A stretch of 64,000 bases of DNA from Chitinophaga niabensis (GCF_039545795.1 NZ_CP154260.1:997001-1061000), one strand, 5' to 3'. Positions 10,301 to 20,196 are shown, numbered from the stretch's first letter. Numbers and translations: made by a program. The notes: generated from the sequence alone by a model not told the origin.

Positions 10301-13300
10301 AGGTACGCGGTATCGCAAAAGTAGTGACCGCGGTGGCAACAGGAAATCTGAAACAAAAACTTTCTATCGTTTCCCGTGGTGAGGTTGCACAGCTGACGGA
10401 AACGATCAATGAAATGATCGATACCCTGGCGGTGTTTGCTGACCAGGTAACAACCGTGGCAAGGGAAGTGGGTGTGGAAGGAAGACTGGGTGGCCAGTCC
10501 AGTGTACCCGGTGCATCCGGTATCTGGAAGAACCTCACGGAAAACGTGAACCAGCTGGCAGAAAACTTAACCACCCAGGTACGTGCGATCTCTGCGGTAG
10601 CTTCTGCTGTAACGAAAGGAGACCTTACGCAAATGATCCGTGTGGAAGCAAAAGGGGAGGTGGAACAATTGAAAGATACCATCAACCAGATGATCGCCAA
10701 CCTGAAACAAACCACTTTAAGGAATGAGGAACAGGACTGGCTGAAATCCAACCTTGCACAGTTCACACAAATGCTGCAGGGACAAAAAGACCTGAACACG
10801 GTAACCCGCAGGATCTTGTCCGAACTGGCACAGGTGGTGAATGCGCAGAAAGGTATGTTCTATATCCTTGAACAGGAAGAAGACCTGCACAATCCTAAAC
10901 TGAAATTATTTGCGGCCTATGCTTATGGCGATGAAGTGAGCCTGGCCAGGGAATTTGCACTGGGCCAGGGATTGGTGGGGCAATGCGCTGTAGAGAAAGA
11001 AAGGATATTGCTCACAAATGTACCACCTGATTATATCAAGATCGGTTCAGGGCTTGGTGAGGCTTCACCACTCAACCTTATCGTACTGCCGGTATTGTTT
11101 GAAACAGAGATCAAAGCGGTAATAGAATTGGCCTCTTTCGATACCTTCAGTCAAACTCACCTGGACTTCCTTGGCCAGTTGACAGAGAGTATCGGTATTG
11201 TATTGAATACCATTGAAGCCAACTCCCGTACAGAAGACCTGCTGGAACAATCCCAGTCACTGGCAGATGAATTGAGAAGAACGAATGAAGAGTTGCAGGA
11301 TAAAGCGCACCTGCTCGTGAAACAAAAAGAAGAAGTGGAAGGGAAGAACAAAGAGGTGGAAGAAGCCAGGCGTTCGCTGGAAGAAAAAGCAGAACAGTTG
11401 CAGCTTACTTCCAAATACAAATCTGAGTTCCTCGCCAACATGTCCCACGAGTTGCGCACACCACTCAATTCCTTACTCATCCTTGCGCAGCAGTTATATG
11501 AAAACTACGATGGTAACCTGAACGAGAAACAGGTGCGTTATGCGAAAACCATCCACAGCTGCGGAGATGACCTTATTCAGCTGATCAACGATATCCTCGA
11601 TCTGTCTAAGATCGAATCCGGTTATATTTCTACTGACTTTATTAAAGTACGTTTCAACGAGGTGACCAGCTTTGTGGAAACTACTTTCAAACACATTTCC
11701 GAAAGCAAGAACCTGCGCTTCAGTATTTCTATGGATGAGCGGTTACCGCATTCCCTGGAAACGGATGTGCAAAGGCTGAACCAGATCCTGAAGAACCTGC
11801 TTTCCAACGCCTTCAAGTTCACGGAAAAAGGAGAAGTGAGACTGCGGATCTATGAGGCGGACAGGAACTGGAAGATCGTGAACAGCAGCCTGGATAATGC
11901 AGACAAAGTAGTGGCCTTTGAGATCAAAGACACGGGTATTGGTATTTCAAAAGACAAACAAAACATCATCTTTGAAGCTTTCCAACAGGCGGAAGGTTCC
12001 ACCAGCCGTAAATATGGTGGTACAGGGCTGGGGCTTTCCATCAGCCGTGGACTGGCAGACCTTTTGGGCGGTTCCATAGAACTGGAAAGTGAAGCGGGCA
12101 TGGGTAGTGCATTTACACTCTTCCTGCCGTTGCGCTACAACCCTTCTGTTATCAAAAAGGAGAAATCCAGCAGTCTTACCATAGGCGAATACAAATTGTC
12201 GGAGGATATGGACCTGCTGCAATCTGTGCCTACCATCAAAGTATCCGAAACAAAAGACCTGGAAGGGCTCAATGAGATCATCAATGATATCGGGGACGAC
12301 AGGACACATATCTCTGAAACAGACAAGGTAGTGCTCATCGTGGAAGATGATGTGCGGTTTGCCAAGATCATGCTGGAAAAGGCACATGAAATGGGCCTGA
12401 AAGTGGTGGTGGCCACCAGCTTCGGAGAGGTGTTTGAACTCACCAATAAATTCAGTCCTATTGCCGTTACACTGGATGTAAAACTTCCGGATGCAAGCGG
12501 CTGGCGGATACTGGACCTGTTTAAGAACGACATCAACCTGCGGCATATTCCTATTCACCTCATTTCCGGGGAAGAGAACAGGTTGCTGGCCATGCAAAGA
12601 GGTGCCAGGAGCTTTAACCTGAAACCCCTGAAAACAGAAGTATTGGCAGTGCTGTTCAAGAATATCATCGATCAGGATACCAGGAAGAATAAAACAGTAC
12701 TGGTAGTGGAAGACAGTGCACCGGATGCATCTCAGATAGCACGCATACTTGAGAACGGAGAACTGATCAATATAGAATTTGCGGAGAACGGTAAAGATGC
12801 TATGTATTTCATAGAGCATAATAATTATGATTGCATCATTGCAGATTACATGCTGCCGGATGTGGATGGTACAGATCTCTTTGCCAATATCCAGATGGTC
12901 AATAAGATCAATAACACACCGGTGATCATCTATTCTGCCAAAGACTTTTCCAAGAACGAAAAAACGAAACTGAAGCAGTATGCCAATAAAATATTGCTGA
13001 AGGATGTGAATTCACTGGACCTGTTGCTGGAAGAAGCGGTGATGCAGTTACACATCAACCATAATACCCTATCGCCGGAGAAGCGGAAACTAATTGAAGA
13101 CCTCCGGACACAGAAGGATGTGCTGAGCAATAAAAATGTGCTGGTAGTGGATGATGACGTAAGGAACCTGTTTGCACTTACAACGGCGTTTGAAAGATAC
13201 CATATTAATACCATCACAGCAGAGAGCGGAAAAGAGGCTATGAGCATCCTTGATGAGCATAATGAGATAGACATCGTACTGATGGATATCATGATGCCGG

Positions 13301-13497
13301 AAATGGATGGTTATGAAACCATGCAGAAAATACGAAGAGAGCATAAGAACAGTTCCTTACCTATTATTGCTGTTACGGCAAAAGCTATGAAAGGGGACCG
13401 GGAGAAATGCCTGGAAGCAGGAGCATCTGATTACATTACAAAGCCACTGAAGATCGATCAGCTATTGTCGTTAATGCGTGTGTGGCTTTACAAATGA
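7390..13497 (+). CDS. Giant soluble hybrid histidine kinase: HAMP array - GAF - HisKA - HATPase - three receivers
   Basis: This 2,035-residue sensor has no membrane segment or signal peptide, so it is probably cytosolic. Order: basic N-terminal tail (1-35); a divergent HAMP-like unit (~40-135); ten HAMP-type units of ~92 residues (139-1063) and a final half unit; GAF (~1130-1275); coiled coil (~1280-1340); HisKA with phospho-His1353 in NMSHELRTP; HATPase with DTGIGIS and GGTGLGLS (~1455-1590); then receivers with Asp1696, Asp1819 and Asp1966. This layout resembles fungal group III (Nik1/Os-1) kinases, which sense osmotic stress through HAMP repeats, and related bacterial proteins. The signal here is unknown. 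The next gene (receiver-kinase, 34 nt downstream) probably shares its transcript. Phosphate could pass through the three receivers or to the divergent lone receiver. Confidence 0.93.
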   Translation: MATRKRTVQTSTAKGGTVDKNPQSATKKSQKPNEIFVESLPDELNSRELLQVLSEMKSGNFTVRMPVDKIGLSGKICDTINEIISLNETLVEELNLARNTIGKEGKLNHRVMMPRTAKGSWHTAVGSINTLISDLVHPTIEIAHVISSVAKGNLSREMTLQIGDHVLQGEFARIATEVNGMVKQLNLFSREVTRVAREVGSEGKLGGQAKVKDVAGVWKDLTDSVNQMAGNLTAQVRNIADVTTAVAKGDLSKKITVDVQGEILELKDTINTMVDQLNSFSSEVTRVAREVGTDGKLGGQAEVKGVAGTWKDLTDSVNQMASNLTGQVRNIAEVTTAVARGDLSRKITVDVKGEILELKNTINTMVDQLNSFSAEVTRVAREVGSEGKLGGQATVKGVGGLWKDLTDSVNQMASNLTAQVRNIAEVTTAVALGDLSRKITVDVRGEILELKNTINTMVDQLNSFASEVTRVALEVGTEGKLGGQAKVQGVGGTWKDLTDSVNQMGSNLTAQVRNIAEVTTAVANGDLSKKITVDVAGEILELKKTINTMVDQLNSFASEVTRVALEVGTEGKLGGQAKVQGVGGTWKDLTESVNQMGSNLTAQVRNIAEVTTAVAKGDLSRKITVDVKGEILELKDTINTMVDQLNSFGSEVFRVAREVGSEGKLGGQADVPGVEGLWKDLTDSVNIMASNLTSQVRNIAEVTTAVANGDLSRKIEVDVKGEILELKNTINTMVEQLRAFASEVTRVAREVGTEGKLGGQANVPGVGGTWKDLTDSVNQMAGNLTAQVRNIADVAIAVANGDMSRKITVDVRGEILQLKETLNTMVDQLRAFASEVTRVAREVGTDGKLGGQAFVPGVAGTWKDLTDSVNQMTGNLTSQVRNIAEVTKAVASGDLSKKVTIDVKGEIFDLKNTINTMVDQLNSFAYEVTRVAREVGTEGKLGGQAEVQGVGGTWKDLTDSVNMMASNLTNQVRGIAKVVTAVATGNLKQKLSIVSRGEVAQLTETINEMIDTLAVFADQVTTVAREVGVEGRLGGQSSVPGASGIWKNLTENVNQLAENLTTQVRAISAVASAVTKGDLTQMIRVEAKGEVEQLKDTINQMIANLKQTTLRNEEQDWLKSNLAQFTQMLQGQKDLNTVTRRILSELAQVVNAQKGMFYILEQEEDLHNPKLKLFAAYAYGDEVSLAREFALGQGLVGQCAVEKERILLTNVPPDYIKIGSGLGEASPLNLIVLPVLFETEIKAVIELASFDTFSQTHLDFLGQLTESIGIVLNTIEANSRTEDLLEQSQSLADELRRTNEELQDKAHLLVKQKEEVEGKNKEVEEARRSLEEKAEQLQLTSKYKSEFLANMSHELRTPLNSLLILAQQLYENYDGNLNEKQVRYAKTIHSCGDDLIQLINDILDLSKIESGYISTDFIKVRFNEVTSFVETTFKHISESKNLRFSISMDERLPHSLETDVQRLNQILKNLLSNAFKFTEKGEVRLRIYEADRNWKIVNSSLDNADKVVAFEIKDTGIGISKDKQNIIFEAFQQAEGSTSRKYGGTGLGLSISRGLADLLGGSIELESEAGMGSAFTLFLPLRYNPSVIKKEKSSSLTIGEYKLSEDMDLLQSVPTIKVSETKDLEGLNEIINDIGDDRTHISETDKVVLIVEDDVRFAKIMLEKAHEMGLKVVVATSFGEVFELTNKFSPIAVTLDVKLPDASGWRILDLFKNDINLRHIPIHLISGEENRLLAMQRGARSFNLKPLKTEVLAVLFKNIIDQDTRKNKTVLVVEDSAPDASQIARILENGELINIEFAENGKDAMYFIEHNNYDCIIADYMLPDVDGTDLFANIQMVNKINNTPVIIYSAKDFSKNEKTKLKQYANKILLKDVNSLDLLLEEAVMQLHINHNTLSPEKRKLIEDLRTQKDVLSNKNVLVVDDDVRNLFALTTAFERYHINTITAESGKEAMSILDEHNEIDIVLMDIMMPEMDGYETMQKIRREHKNSSLPIIAVTAKAMKGDREKCLEAGASDYITKPLKIDQLLSLMRVWLYK
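7804..10578 (+). repeat. Tandem HAMP-coding repeat array, units of 276 bp (92 residues)
   Basis: Nine units start exactly 276 bp apart, at 8095, 8371, 8647, 8923, 9199, 9475, 9751, 10027 and 10303. Each begins VR(N/G)IA and ends NLTxQ, with the core EVGxxGKLGGQ. An older-looking tenth unit precedes them (from 7804, longer by 5 codons), and a half unit follows from 10579. Units starting at 8647 and 8923 differ at only about 5 of 92 residues and share the variants ALEV and MGSN, which suggests a recent unit duplication. The array lies wholly inside the kinase gene; it is not a mobile element or CRISPR. Confidence 0.95.
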
Positions 13498-13531
13498 TTT
13501 TTTTCTAATTTAGCAATAATACTTAACAACT

Positions 13532-14746
13532 GTGCTGGAAAGAGATCCCGTTAAAATATTAATTGTTGACGACAGACAGGATAACCTCATGTCTATCGGA
13601 TCCATATTGGAAAGGGAGAACTATAGTATTGTGCATGCTACTTCCGGCAGGGCTGCATTGAAAATATTATTAAAGGAATATGATTTCTCCCTGATCCTGA
13701 TGGATGTGATGATGCCTGATATGAACGGGTTTGAAACAGCGTCTTTGATCTATGAAAGGGATAAGCTGAAAGAAATTCCCATCATTTTTATTACAGCACA
13801 TAATTATGAAGAGGAATCTATTTATAAAGGTTACAGGGTAGGGGCGGTTGACTTCATTTATAAACCCATCAACCCTGAGCTGCTGCGCATCAAAGTAGGG
13901 CTTTTTGTGGAACTATACCGGAAAACGCAGTCCCTGATAGCACAGGAACAAAAGCTGCTGCGCATGAATGCCTCTTTGCAGAAAGAGGTGGAAGAAAGGG
14001 AGAATTCCGAAATGAAGGTAAGAGAACTGAACAGCCAGTTAATAAAGTCCAATGTGCATTTAACCGCTGTGAATGAGGAGCTGGACCGTTTTGCTTTTGC
14101 AGCATCGCATGACCTGCAGGAACCTTTGCGGAAGATCAGGGTATTCAGCGATCTGATCCTCAGCAAAAAAGGGAAAGATGAAGATGTGGAAAAATACATG
14201 GTGAAGATCACAAACGCCGCTGCCCGTATGCAGCAACTGGTGAATGACCTGTTGCGTTTTTCAAGACATGCTTTACAGGGGGGTGATTTTGTGGTAACGG
14301 ACCTGAACACCGTGGTGAAAGAAGCGATGACGGAACTGGAAATGAAGATCCAGGCTACCAATGCCGTGATCAGGATAGATGCTTTGCCTTCCATTCCCGT
14401 GATCCCTGTACTGATGCGGCAGGTATTCTTTAACCTGCTGAGCAATGCCATTAAATTCAAACGGAAAGAGCTGCCGCCGGAAGTGCATATTTATGCAGAG
14501 AGTTCTCCCGAAAAGTACCAGGTATTTGTAAAAGACAATGGTATTGGCATTGATAGCCAATACCTGGAAGATATTTTCTCCGTATTTAAACGCCTGCACA
14601 GTTACCATGAAATAGAAGGTAGCGGCATTGGTCTTTCCATCTGCAAAAAGATCATGGACCAGCACAATGGTACCATTACGGCTACCAGTGTGGCAGATGT
14701 AGGTTCTACTTTTATCCTCAGTCTTCCTGAGCGGTTCAACGCTTAA
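13532..14746 (+). CDS. Receiver-histidine kinase (REC - coiled coil - HisKA - HATPase)
   Basis: This 404-residue soluble protein begins with a receiver (residues ~8-125; acidic pair Asp13/Asp14, phosphoacceptor Asp58 in LILMDVMMPD, Lys in FIYKPI). A coiled coil and a HisKA domain of the phytochrome-like type follow (ASHDLQEPLRKI, His is the phospho-site), then a HATPase with DNGIGID and GSGIGLSICKK. Such REC-kinases act as the middle step of a relay: the receiver takes phosphate from another kinase and tunes the attached kinase. The start is a GTG 34 nt after the giant kinase; the next in-frame Met (residue 20) would cut off the first strand of the receiver. Partner and output are not visible. 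Confidence 0.88.
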   Translation: MLERDPVKILIVDDRQDNLMSIGSILERENYSIVHATSGRAALKILLKEYDFSLILMDVMMPDMNGFETASLIYERDKLKEIPIIFITAHNYEEESIYKGYRVGAVDFIYKPINPELLRIKVGLFVELYRKTQSLIAQEQKLLRMNASLQKEVEERENSEMKVRELNSQLIKSNVHLTAVNEELDRFAFAASHDLQEPLRKIRVFSDLILSKKGKDEDVEKYMVKITNAAARMQQLVNDLLRFSRHALQGGDFVVTDLNTVVKEAMTELEMKIQATNAVIRIDALPSIPVIPVLMRQVFFNLLSNAIKFKRKELPPEVHIYAESSPEKYQVFVKDNGIGIDSQYLEDIFSVFKRLHSYHEIEGSGIGLSICKKIMDQHNGTITATSVADVGSTFILSLPERFNA

Positions 14747-14797
14747 CAGCAGTAAACATTTGGTATATGATTTGAATAGGAAATTGAAAATTTTCTT

Positions 14798-15172
14798 ATG
14801 CGTATCATTTCTACCAGAACACATGCCAGGCTGGATTACATGTATGGGATCCTGCTGATCAACGCACCCTGGATCTTTCGTTTTAATGACGGAACAGTTG
14901 CAGAATGGCTGCCTGTATTGATGGGCGTTGCTATGATCTTCCTTTCACTCTTTACACATTATGAAGGCGGTGTCTTCAGGGCTATTTCGTTTAAAACACA
15001 TCTCTTGCTGGATATAACAGGCGGTTTAATATTGATGGCCGCACCCTGGTTATTCCGTTTCTCACATGAGGTGTTCCTTCCACATCTTGTACTGGGCGTT
15101 TTCCCCGTAGTGGTTTCCCTGGTAACTAAAACAGTGCCTTATAACAGGCGCATTGCATATAGCGTATGGTAG
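14798..15172 (+). CDS. SPW-repeat integral membrane protein
   Basis: This 124-residue protein has about four membrane helices arranged as two similar halves, each with an APW(I/L)FRF motif (near residues 24 and 88) at a helix boundary. That is the pattern of the SPW-repeat family, small bacterial membrane proteins of unknown function. The N-terminal RTHARLDYMYG and internal KTHLLLDITGG correspond in the two halves. It is followed, with a 7-nt overlap, by a very acidic 57-codon frame. It lies about 50 nt after the receiver-kinase and could be on that transcript or have its own start. Confidence 0.8.
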   Translation: MRIISTRTHARLDYMYGILLINAPWIFRFNDGTVAEWLPVLMGVAMIFLSLFTHYEGGVFRAISFKTHLLLDITGGLILMAAPWLFRFSHEVFLPHLVLGVFPVVVSLVTKTVPYNRRIAYSVW

Positions 15173-15339
15173 ACAAGGATAAAAAAGATAATGAAGACAA
15201 AGAAGAACAACGCGAGGTTTCAACGGAACGCCAGGTGCCGGAGGTCAGGGAATCCGATCTTCCGGATACGGGCAGGAGTAATGTAAAAGATGCCGGGTTG
15301 GATGATGTGGAGGAAACAAATGATCTCGATACGAAATGA
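15166..15339 (+). CDS. Small highly charged hypothetical protein (57 aa)
   Basis: The frame starts with ATG at 15166, overlapping the stop region of the SPW-repeat gene by 7 nt, and ends at TGA 15337-15339. The product (MVDKDKKDNEDKEEQ...) is almost all charged and polar, rich in Asp, Glu and Lys, with no hydrophobic core, so it is predicted to be disordered. A good intrinsic terminator begins 31 nt after its stop, which supports it as the last gene of the transcript. Translational coupling through the overlap is likely if it is real. No family recognised. Confidence 0.55.
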   Translation: MVDKDKKDNEDKEEQREVSTERQVPEVRESDLPDTGRSNVKDAGLDDVEETNDLDTK

Positions 15340-15369
15340 TGTAACATCACTGCGATTTGTTAACTAACC

Positions 15370-15405
15370 GGGTTTTGATCTGAATAGATCAGAACCCTTT
15401 TTTTT
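15370..15405 (+). terminator. Intrinsic terminator after the SPW-repeat/acidic gene pair
   Basis: A 12-bp stem (GGGTTTTGATCT with AGATCAGAACCC, one G-T pair) encloses a GAAT loop and is followed by a run of eight T. This is a textbook rho-independent terminator on the plus strand. Confidence 0.9.
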
Positions 15406-15493
15406 GAAAAAATTAAAGTAAAGAGTACTTTTAAGGACTGATTGTGATGATTATGAGTGAATTAGCCCCGTTGATCCTTCATTTGCATCAGAA

Positions 15494-15524
15494 TAACCGC
15501 CACCCCATTTTTGTTTAGCGGTTA
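15494..15524 (+). other. Short inverted repeat in the leader of the three-gene operon
   Basis: TAACCGC and GCGGTTA form a perfect 7-bp stem with a 17-nt loop, 45 nt before the ATG at 15570. The surrounding stretch, 15406-15569, holds no gene I can support; a 21-codon frame at 15453 is too short to call. The repeat could be an operator or a leader structure. Confidence 0.3.
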
Positions 15525-15569
15525 CTTGCTTTATTATTTTTATTAATATTATACTGTATATCTGATAAT

Positions 15570-17297
15570 ATGATCCCTGTAATTCCTTCCCTGCTCACCG
15601 GCGTATTGTTGCTGTTGATCCTGCTTATTGGCTGTAGGCTGGTATTCCTTTTATTCAGGTACCTGTTCTTCAGACCCAACATGTTTGGTGTCACCTTTGG
15701 TATGCGGCTTTTTACCATATCCGTATCCTGTTTCCTGTTCCGCGATTTCTTTTACGTGCTTTTCTGGGTACCCGTTTCTTTGATAAAGGTGCCATTGGAA
15801 CAGTTGCTAAGTGGAATTGGGATGATGGTGGAAGCAACGGAAAAGATCGGTACAGACAAGGTATATATGTTGATCAAAAACGTATACAGCCTCCTGGCGG
15901 AAAAGACCAGGTACTTTACCCCGTATTTTTTAGGCGGCCTGTTAACAGCCTGCCTTTTACATGAAGTACTGAGGAGCCTTTTTTATGATGAAACCACCAC
16001 CGATTACCAGATACGGAAAAGGAGCCTGCAATTTTATCATAGCAGTATCATCGGAGGCCCCAGGGCAGTAAAGCAGAACATTGCATTGTTCCTGCTCATG
16101 AGCGGAAGTTTATACCTCATTCTCTGTGTAACTATTGCCATTCCCTATAATAACAACTTCCCGGGCTACAATGATCAGAATAAGGATACATCGGTTTATA
16201 AGATAAGGATGGCTGAATCCGGTGAACTGAGTATGAGCATGAATACTTTTGGGCAGGATACGGTCCCGCTCAACCAGGCGATGCGGACCGCCAATACAGA
16301 ACAATTAAGTGCATTGGCCAAAGACCTGTTAAGCCGGAACAATGGGCAGTTCGTGGGAAATATGGAAGAGCAGCACCGCTACCTGGTGAAACGGACGAAT
16401 GAATTCAATAACTCCGTCAAAGAATTTGTAACGGCAAAAGAGAACCTTGTCAAAAATCTGAATGATAAACTGAAGGGGAAAGACGGATCTGTTAAACTCA
16501 GGTATACCTATTACCAGTTATTGCAGGAGTATGTGGGGAATGAGATCAGGATCAAAGAAGATATTTACCGCAGGGCACTGGTCAGGATCAACGATGACTA
16601 CATGTTCTATGTAAAGGACCCCATTGCGCGTTATGCATCTGCCTACAGTGGTTTTGTTACTGACCTGAGGAGGCTGAAAGACGGTGATATTGTTCCGGCA
16701 GAACTATCCAATTACACCAGCACGAACTTTATTTTTTACCGGCAGCAGGGAGATGTGATGCCGGATGCTTCCCGATGGGGGCCGGAACCAATAGAACCTA
16801 CTCCGGGTACAGATTGGGGCTGGCTGGGCAGAAGCGCCAGCTGGCTCATCAAGCCCAATGCACCTGATCTTATCTTACTGATCGGGATGTTCGGGTTCGG
16901 TATGCTTGGTGCAGCGATTTCAAGTTTTGTGAATATCCGCAGAAAAATTTCACAGAAGGATCCTTTGGTGGATAATCTATATATCGTGATCATCCGCGGT
17001 TTCTCTGCGGCAATTGTTATTTTCCTGGCTACCAAAGGAGGTATTGCCATTGTGAACAATGGCAGTAATAATCCTAACCCGCATGTGTTATTCCTGGCTT
17101 GCCTTGTTGGTGCTGTGTACAGTGAACGGATCTGGGAATGGGCAAAGAAGCAACTGGCGTTAAAAACAGACGGAGGCGCTGATCCTTTGCCTGCGGATGA
17201 AAATAAGGATGCCTATAATAAGGAAAGCGACCAGCCCCGTCAGCAGCGGTCTGTTATGGCTGCTCCCGATGAAGGCGCTATTACTCCTATCGATTAG
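15570..17297 (+). CDS. Multi-spanning membrane protein of unknown family, first gene of a three-gene operon
   Basis: This 575-residue protein has about four membrane helices in its first 200 residues (near 4-27, 44-72, 118-136 and 175-198), a hydrophilic segment of ~225 residues with helical, Lys/Glu/Asn-rich character, then two or three helices (near 427-447, 470-492 and 498-515) and a polar tail with many Asp, Gln and Pro. No catalytic motif or known domain is recognised. The layout, a large soluble insert between two membrane bundles, would suit a sensor or scaffold. It lies 17 nt upstream of an exported protein, which is 8 nt upstream of a trypsin-fold protease, so the three are co-transcribed. 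Function unknown. Confidence 0.75.
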   Translation: MIPVIPSLLTGVLLLLILLIGCRLVFLLFRYLFFRPNMFGVTFGMRLFTISVSCFLFRDFFYVLFWVPVSLIKVPLEQLLSGIGMMVEATEKIGTDKVYMLIKNVYSLLAEKTRYFTPYFLGGLLTACLLHEVLRSLFYDETTTDYQIRKRSLQFYHSSIIGGPRAVKQNIALFLLMSGSLYLILCVTIAIPYNNNFPGYNDQNKDTSVYKIRMAESGELSMSMNTFGQDTVPLNQAMRTANTEQLSALAKDLLSRNNGQFVGNMEEQHRYLVKRTNEFNNSVKEFVTAKENLVKNLNDKLKGKDGSVKLRYTYYQLLQEYVGNEIRIKEDIYRRALVRINDDYMFYVKDPIARYASAYSGFVTDLRRLKDGDIVPAELSNYTSTNFIFYRQQGDVMPDASRWGPEPIEPTPGTDWGWLGRSASWLIKPNAPDLILLIGMFGFGMLGAAISSFVNIRRKISQKDPLVDNLYIVIIRGFSAAIVIFLATKGGIAIVNNGSNNPNPHVLFLACLVGAVYSERIWEWAKKQLALKTDGGADPLPADENKDAYNKESDQPRQQRSVMAAPDEGAITPID

Positions 17298-17314
17298 AAT
17301 AAATCCCTTTATAG

Positions 17315-19525
17315 ATGAAAACGATTAAACTTGTTTGTTTACTAGTATTATTATCCGGCAGCCTGTTGGCGCAAGACAATTATTTTACTGAAGCTAAAAA
17401 GCTTTCCAAACTGGCAGAAACGGCATTGAAGGATGTAGTGGTTAAGCTTGATACAAACGGAAGACCTGTTTTAACAAGCGGAGGGGATAAAATGAATACC
17501 CTTTCCAAACACGTTCAGCAACTGGTAGCTGCGTCAAAGCAGGATGCATTTAAAACAGGTGCCCCTGCAGCAGGTCCGGTTCCTGTGCCTGCAGAAGGGG
17601 CTATCGGAGCACCTGCCGCCGCAGTCCCTGTGGCAGCAGCTCCGGTATTATTATCTGAAGAAGAGAATAAAACAATTGAAAAAGAGATCCTGTATGCTGC
17701 GTGGCTGCTGAAAGTGAAGAGCGAAGATGAATTGAAAAAGGTCCGTGACTTTCCTGCAAAATTTTTATTCCTGAAGGAAATTCAAAAAGCTATAGAGGTG
17801 TTTGTTGGTCAGTCAGCAGGAAACCCTACCAACTTTGCGTTTTCTGAATCTGCTATTATATATGGCATCACAGACTTTATCATCCGCCGTGGAAAAGAAG
17901 AACTGGTAGAGTCTTACCTGGAAGGCTGGTATAACCGCCTGAATGAAAGCGAGATCTTAAGCCCTTTATTGGTACAAACACTAAGCGTTACAAAAGCCTT
18001 CACCCAGGATAACGGGCTTGGCCTGGCCAAGTATGGTGATAAATGGAAAGCAGCCATGCAGGAGGACCTCCGGCGTATTCCTCACCTGTTAATGAACGAG
18101 CAATATGTAGACGTTCTGTTCAGCAAGATACCTTCCATACAGGATCCCACAAAGAAAGAACTGAAGGCTGCCATTATGGGTGGTGCAGACCTTACCTATC
18201 GCCTTTACCTGAAAGAACATGTGGTAAGTGCAGTTGCTTCCATTGCTGATGGTTACTGTGCCGGGCAGGATGTATTTAAAGACAATCCATTATTTAAAAG
18301 GATCATTGTACTGTCTGATATCCTGATGAAGGTGTCTGGTACGCTGGAGAATAATACCACCTATAAAGCCGTGAAGCTGGACGATGTGGAAACCCTGGAT
18401 GCAGACAGTTGGATGGTGCTGATAAAACTGATGTATGCCAGGAATAACCGCCGGTTGGAATACGTGATGGATAGCCCTGCCAAACTGGATATTTTCAATG
18501 GCGATCTCTTTTCAAAAACAGAAGAGTTCCATTACCTCGTGAGAAAAGTAATTGCGCAGGTGCAAACGTATCAGAACCTGATCAGCCAGGCCGGAACGGG
18601 TAAACTCAGCTTTGACGACAGCCGCAAGTTATTTGAAGTTGCTTTTGGCCTGTTCACGCAAACGCAGCAGTTTATGAAATTCTTCAAACTGGAAAAAGAT
18701 GATGTATTGTTCAAAGCCAGTATAGAACCTTACTTCCGGTATGCTCAGGAAATAGGAGAGGGCATTTCTACCCAGGAATATGGCAAGGTGCTGGATGGTG
18801 CGCTGGGTGTTTTTGCCATGCTCAATAAAGGCCAGAACAATCCTGATTTCGATAAGATGATCAGCAACCTTCAGCTTTATGGCAGCTTTATGCTCAACAT
18901 CCTTTCTGCCGATAAACCGGAGCAGGTGGAAGCGGCTTTGGACGAACTGATCCCGAAAGGAAGATATCAGCTGAAGAATACAAAACAATTTGCAGTGTCC
19001 CTGAGTGCATTCCCTGGTGTAATGCTGGGTGCTGAGAACATTCGTAAATATCCTACAGATGCTTCCGGTGCTATCATTCCTAACCAGAATAAGAAAACGG
19101 CTACCAGTTTCTCTGCAGCACCTTATTTACCTATCGGGTTTGATTTCAGTTTTCATGTACGTTCCCAGAAAGACCTGGAAGAACGCGCAAAGAAAAATAA
19201 GTATGCCAGTATGAGTGTTGGCTTGCAACTGGTAGACCTGGGTGCTGTGCTGAACTATCGTTTGTCAGGAGACTCTACAGAATCCACTGCGCCGGAGATC
19301 AGCTGGAAACAATTGCTATCTCCCGGAGCACAGGTGATGTGGCATTTCAATAACAGTCCCGTTGTGTTTGGTCTTAGCTGTAATTACACACCAGAGTTAA
19401 GGAATATAGATCAGAAAGGTGTTACCTATTCCGCCAATGCCTTCAGGTTCGGTGTCTTTTTAGGCGTAGATGTAACCATCTTTAACCTGCATCTTTCCCG
19501 GAGGAATACCGGGCAGAAAAAATAA
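17315..19525 (+). CDS. Exported protein of unknown family, second gene of the three-gene operon
   Basis: This 736-residue protein begins with a clear Sec signal peptide (KTIKLVCLLVLLSGSLLAQ, cleavage after ~residue 20). An Ala/Pro/Val-rich low-complexity linker spans ~88-112. The middle (~120-560) is helical and charged. The last ~170 residues alternate like beta strands, contain repeated short amphipathic segments (FSAAPYLPIGFDFSF, VVFGLSCNYTPEL) and end in a basic tail, which suggests a small beta-barrel or outer-membrane-associated end. No family recognised. Tight spacing to both neighbours argues that it works with them. It could be the periplasmic or outer-membrane partner of the membrane protein encoded upstream. 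Confidence 0.72.
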   Translation: MKTIKLVCLLVLLSGSLLAQDNYFTEAKKLSKLAETALKDVVVKLDTNGRPVLTSGGDKMNTLSKHVQQLVAASKQDAFKTGAPAAGPVPVPAEGAIGAPAAAVPVAAAPVLLSEEENKTIEKEILYAAWLLKVKSEDELKKVRDFPAKFLFLKEIQKAIEVFVGQSAGNPTNFAFSESAIIYGITDFIIRRGKEELVESYLEGWYNRLNESEILSPLLVQTLSVTKAFTQDNGLGLAKYGDKWKAAMQEDLRRIPHLLMNEQYVDVLFSKIPSIQDPTKKELKAAIMGGADLTYRLYLKEHVVSAVASIADGYCAGQDVFKDNPLFKRIIVLSDILMKVSGTLENNTTYKAVKLDDVETLDADSWMVLIKLMYARNNRRLEYVMDSPAKLDIFNGDLFSKTEEFHYLVRKVIAQVQTYQNLISQAGTGKLSFDDSRKLFEVAFGLFTQTQQFMKFFKLEKDDVLFKASIEPYFRYAQEIGEGISTQEYGKVLDGALGVFAMLNKGQNNPDFDKMISNLQLYGSFMLNILSADKPEQVEAALDELIPKGRYQLKNTKQFAVSLSAFPGVMLGAENIRKYPTDASGAIIPNQNKKTATSFSAAPYLPIGFDFSFHVRSQKDLEERAKKNKYASMSVGLQLVDLGAVLNYRLSGDSTESTAPEISWKQLLSPGAQVMWHFNNSPVVFGLSCNYTPELRNIDQKGVTYSANAFRFGVFLGVDVTIFNLHLSRRNTGQKK

Positions 19526-19533
19526 ACGGTTTT

Positions 19534-20181
19534 ATGCAGAACAATATTAAAATATTGCGGGAAGGAATATGTGGAGCAGGCTCCCTGGGTGGTTTTTTTA
19601 CAATGCCGGGCCGGGATGCTGTTTACGGAATATCTAATAACCATGTACTGGCCAATCTGAACAGTTGCGCTGTGGGCGATCCCATTCTCAGGGCAGATAC
19701 CAATGAACAGATAGCCACTTTAAGCCATTGGGTACCACTCAGCATAATGAACGCCAACAATACCATTAACCTGGTAGACATGGCACTTTGCAAGCTCACA
19801 CCTGGTATTCAAACAATCTGGCAGATAGATGATAGTACGATCACCAAACCGGCGGGGTATATTGAACCCCGCCAGTTTGGGTTTGTATATATGAAGGAAG
19901 AGGCTGGCGGTGTGAGAAGAGGGAAGATCATGAAAAGCCTTATTAATCATGTGATGCAGTTTGACCTTTGCGGTAAACCCTACCTGTTCACCAAACTGAT
20001 TGAAATAGCACCTACGGATGGGCAGCCTTTTTCCCAGTCCGGTAATTCCGGCAGTATTATCCTATCCAGCAGCCATTTGATCGTTGGATTACTGGTGGGC
20101 GCTAATTCAGATGCCACCAAAAGTTATGCTGTTCCTTTTGTGGATGGTATCCTCAAATTCGCACCCTTGCAAATATTGTGA
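19534..20181 (+). CDS. Trypsin-fold serine protease-like protein without signal peptide (NAL1-like)
   Basis: The 215-residue protein shows a full chymotrypsin-type triad: His37 in GISNNHVLA, Asp82 in NLVDMALCKL and Ser172 in QSGNSGSII, with a late GLLVGA strand. The SNNHVLAN...GDPI pattern resembles the NAL1-like trypsin-fold group. There is no signal peptide or membrane helix, so it should stay in the cytoplasm, unusual for this fold. It is the third gene of the operon, 8 nt after the exported protein. Intracellular proteases of this fold are sometimes effectors in conflict systems or processing enzymes; which applies is inference. The active-site residues all appear intact. Confidence 0.75.
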   Translation: MQNNIKILREGICGAGSLGGFFTMPGRDAVYGISNNHVLANLNSCAVGDPILRADTNEQIATLSHWVPLSIMNANNTINLVDMALCKLTPGIQTIWQIDDSTITKPAGYIEPRQFGFVYMKEEAGGVRRGKIMKSLINHVMQFDLCGKPYLFTKLIEIAPTDGQPFSQSGNSGSIILSSSHLIVGLLVGANSDATKSYAVPFVDGILKFAPLQIL

Positions 20182-20196
20182 TCATGCATTTTGTCC

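Noticed and set aside
7804-10578. CRISPR-like or mobile repeat
   Set aside because: Units are 276 bp, contiguous and in coding register with HAMP protein motifs; there are no spacers or terminal inverted repeats.
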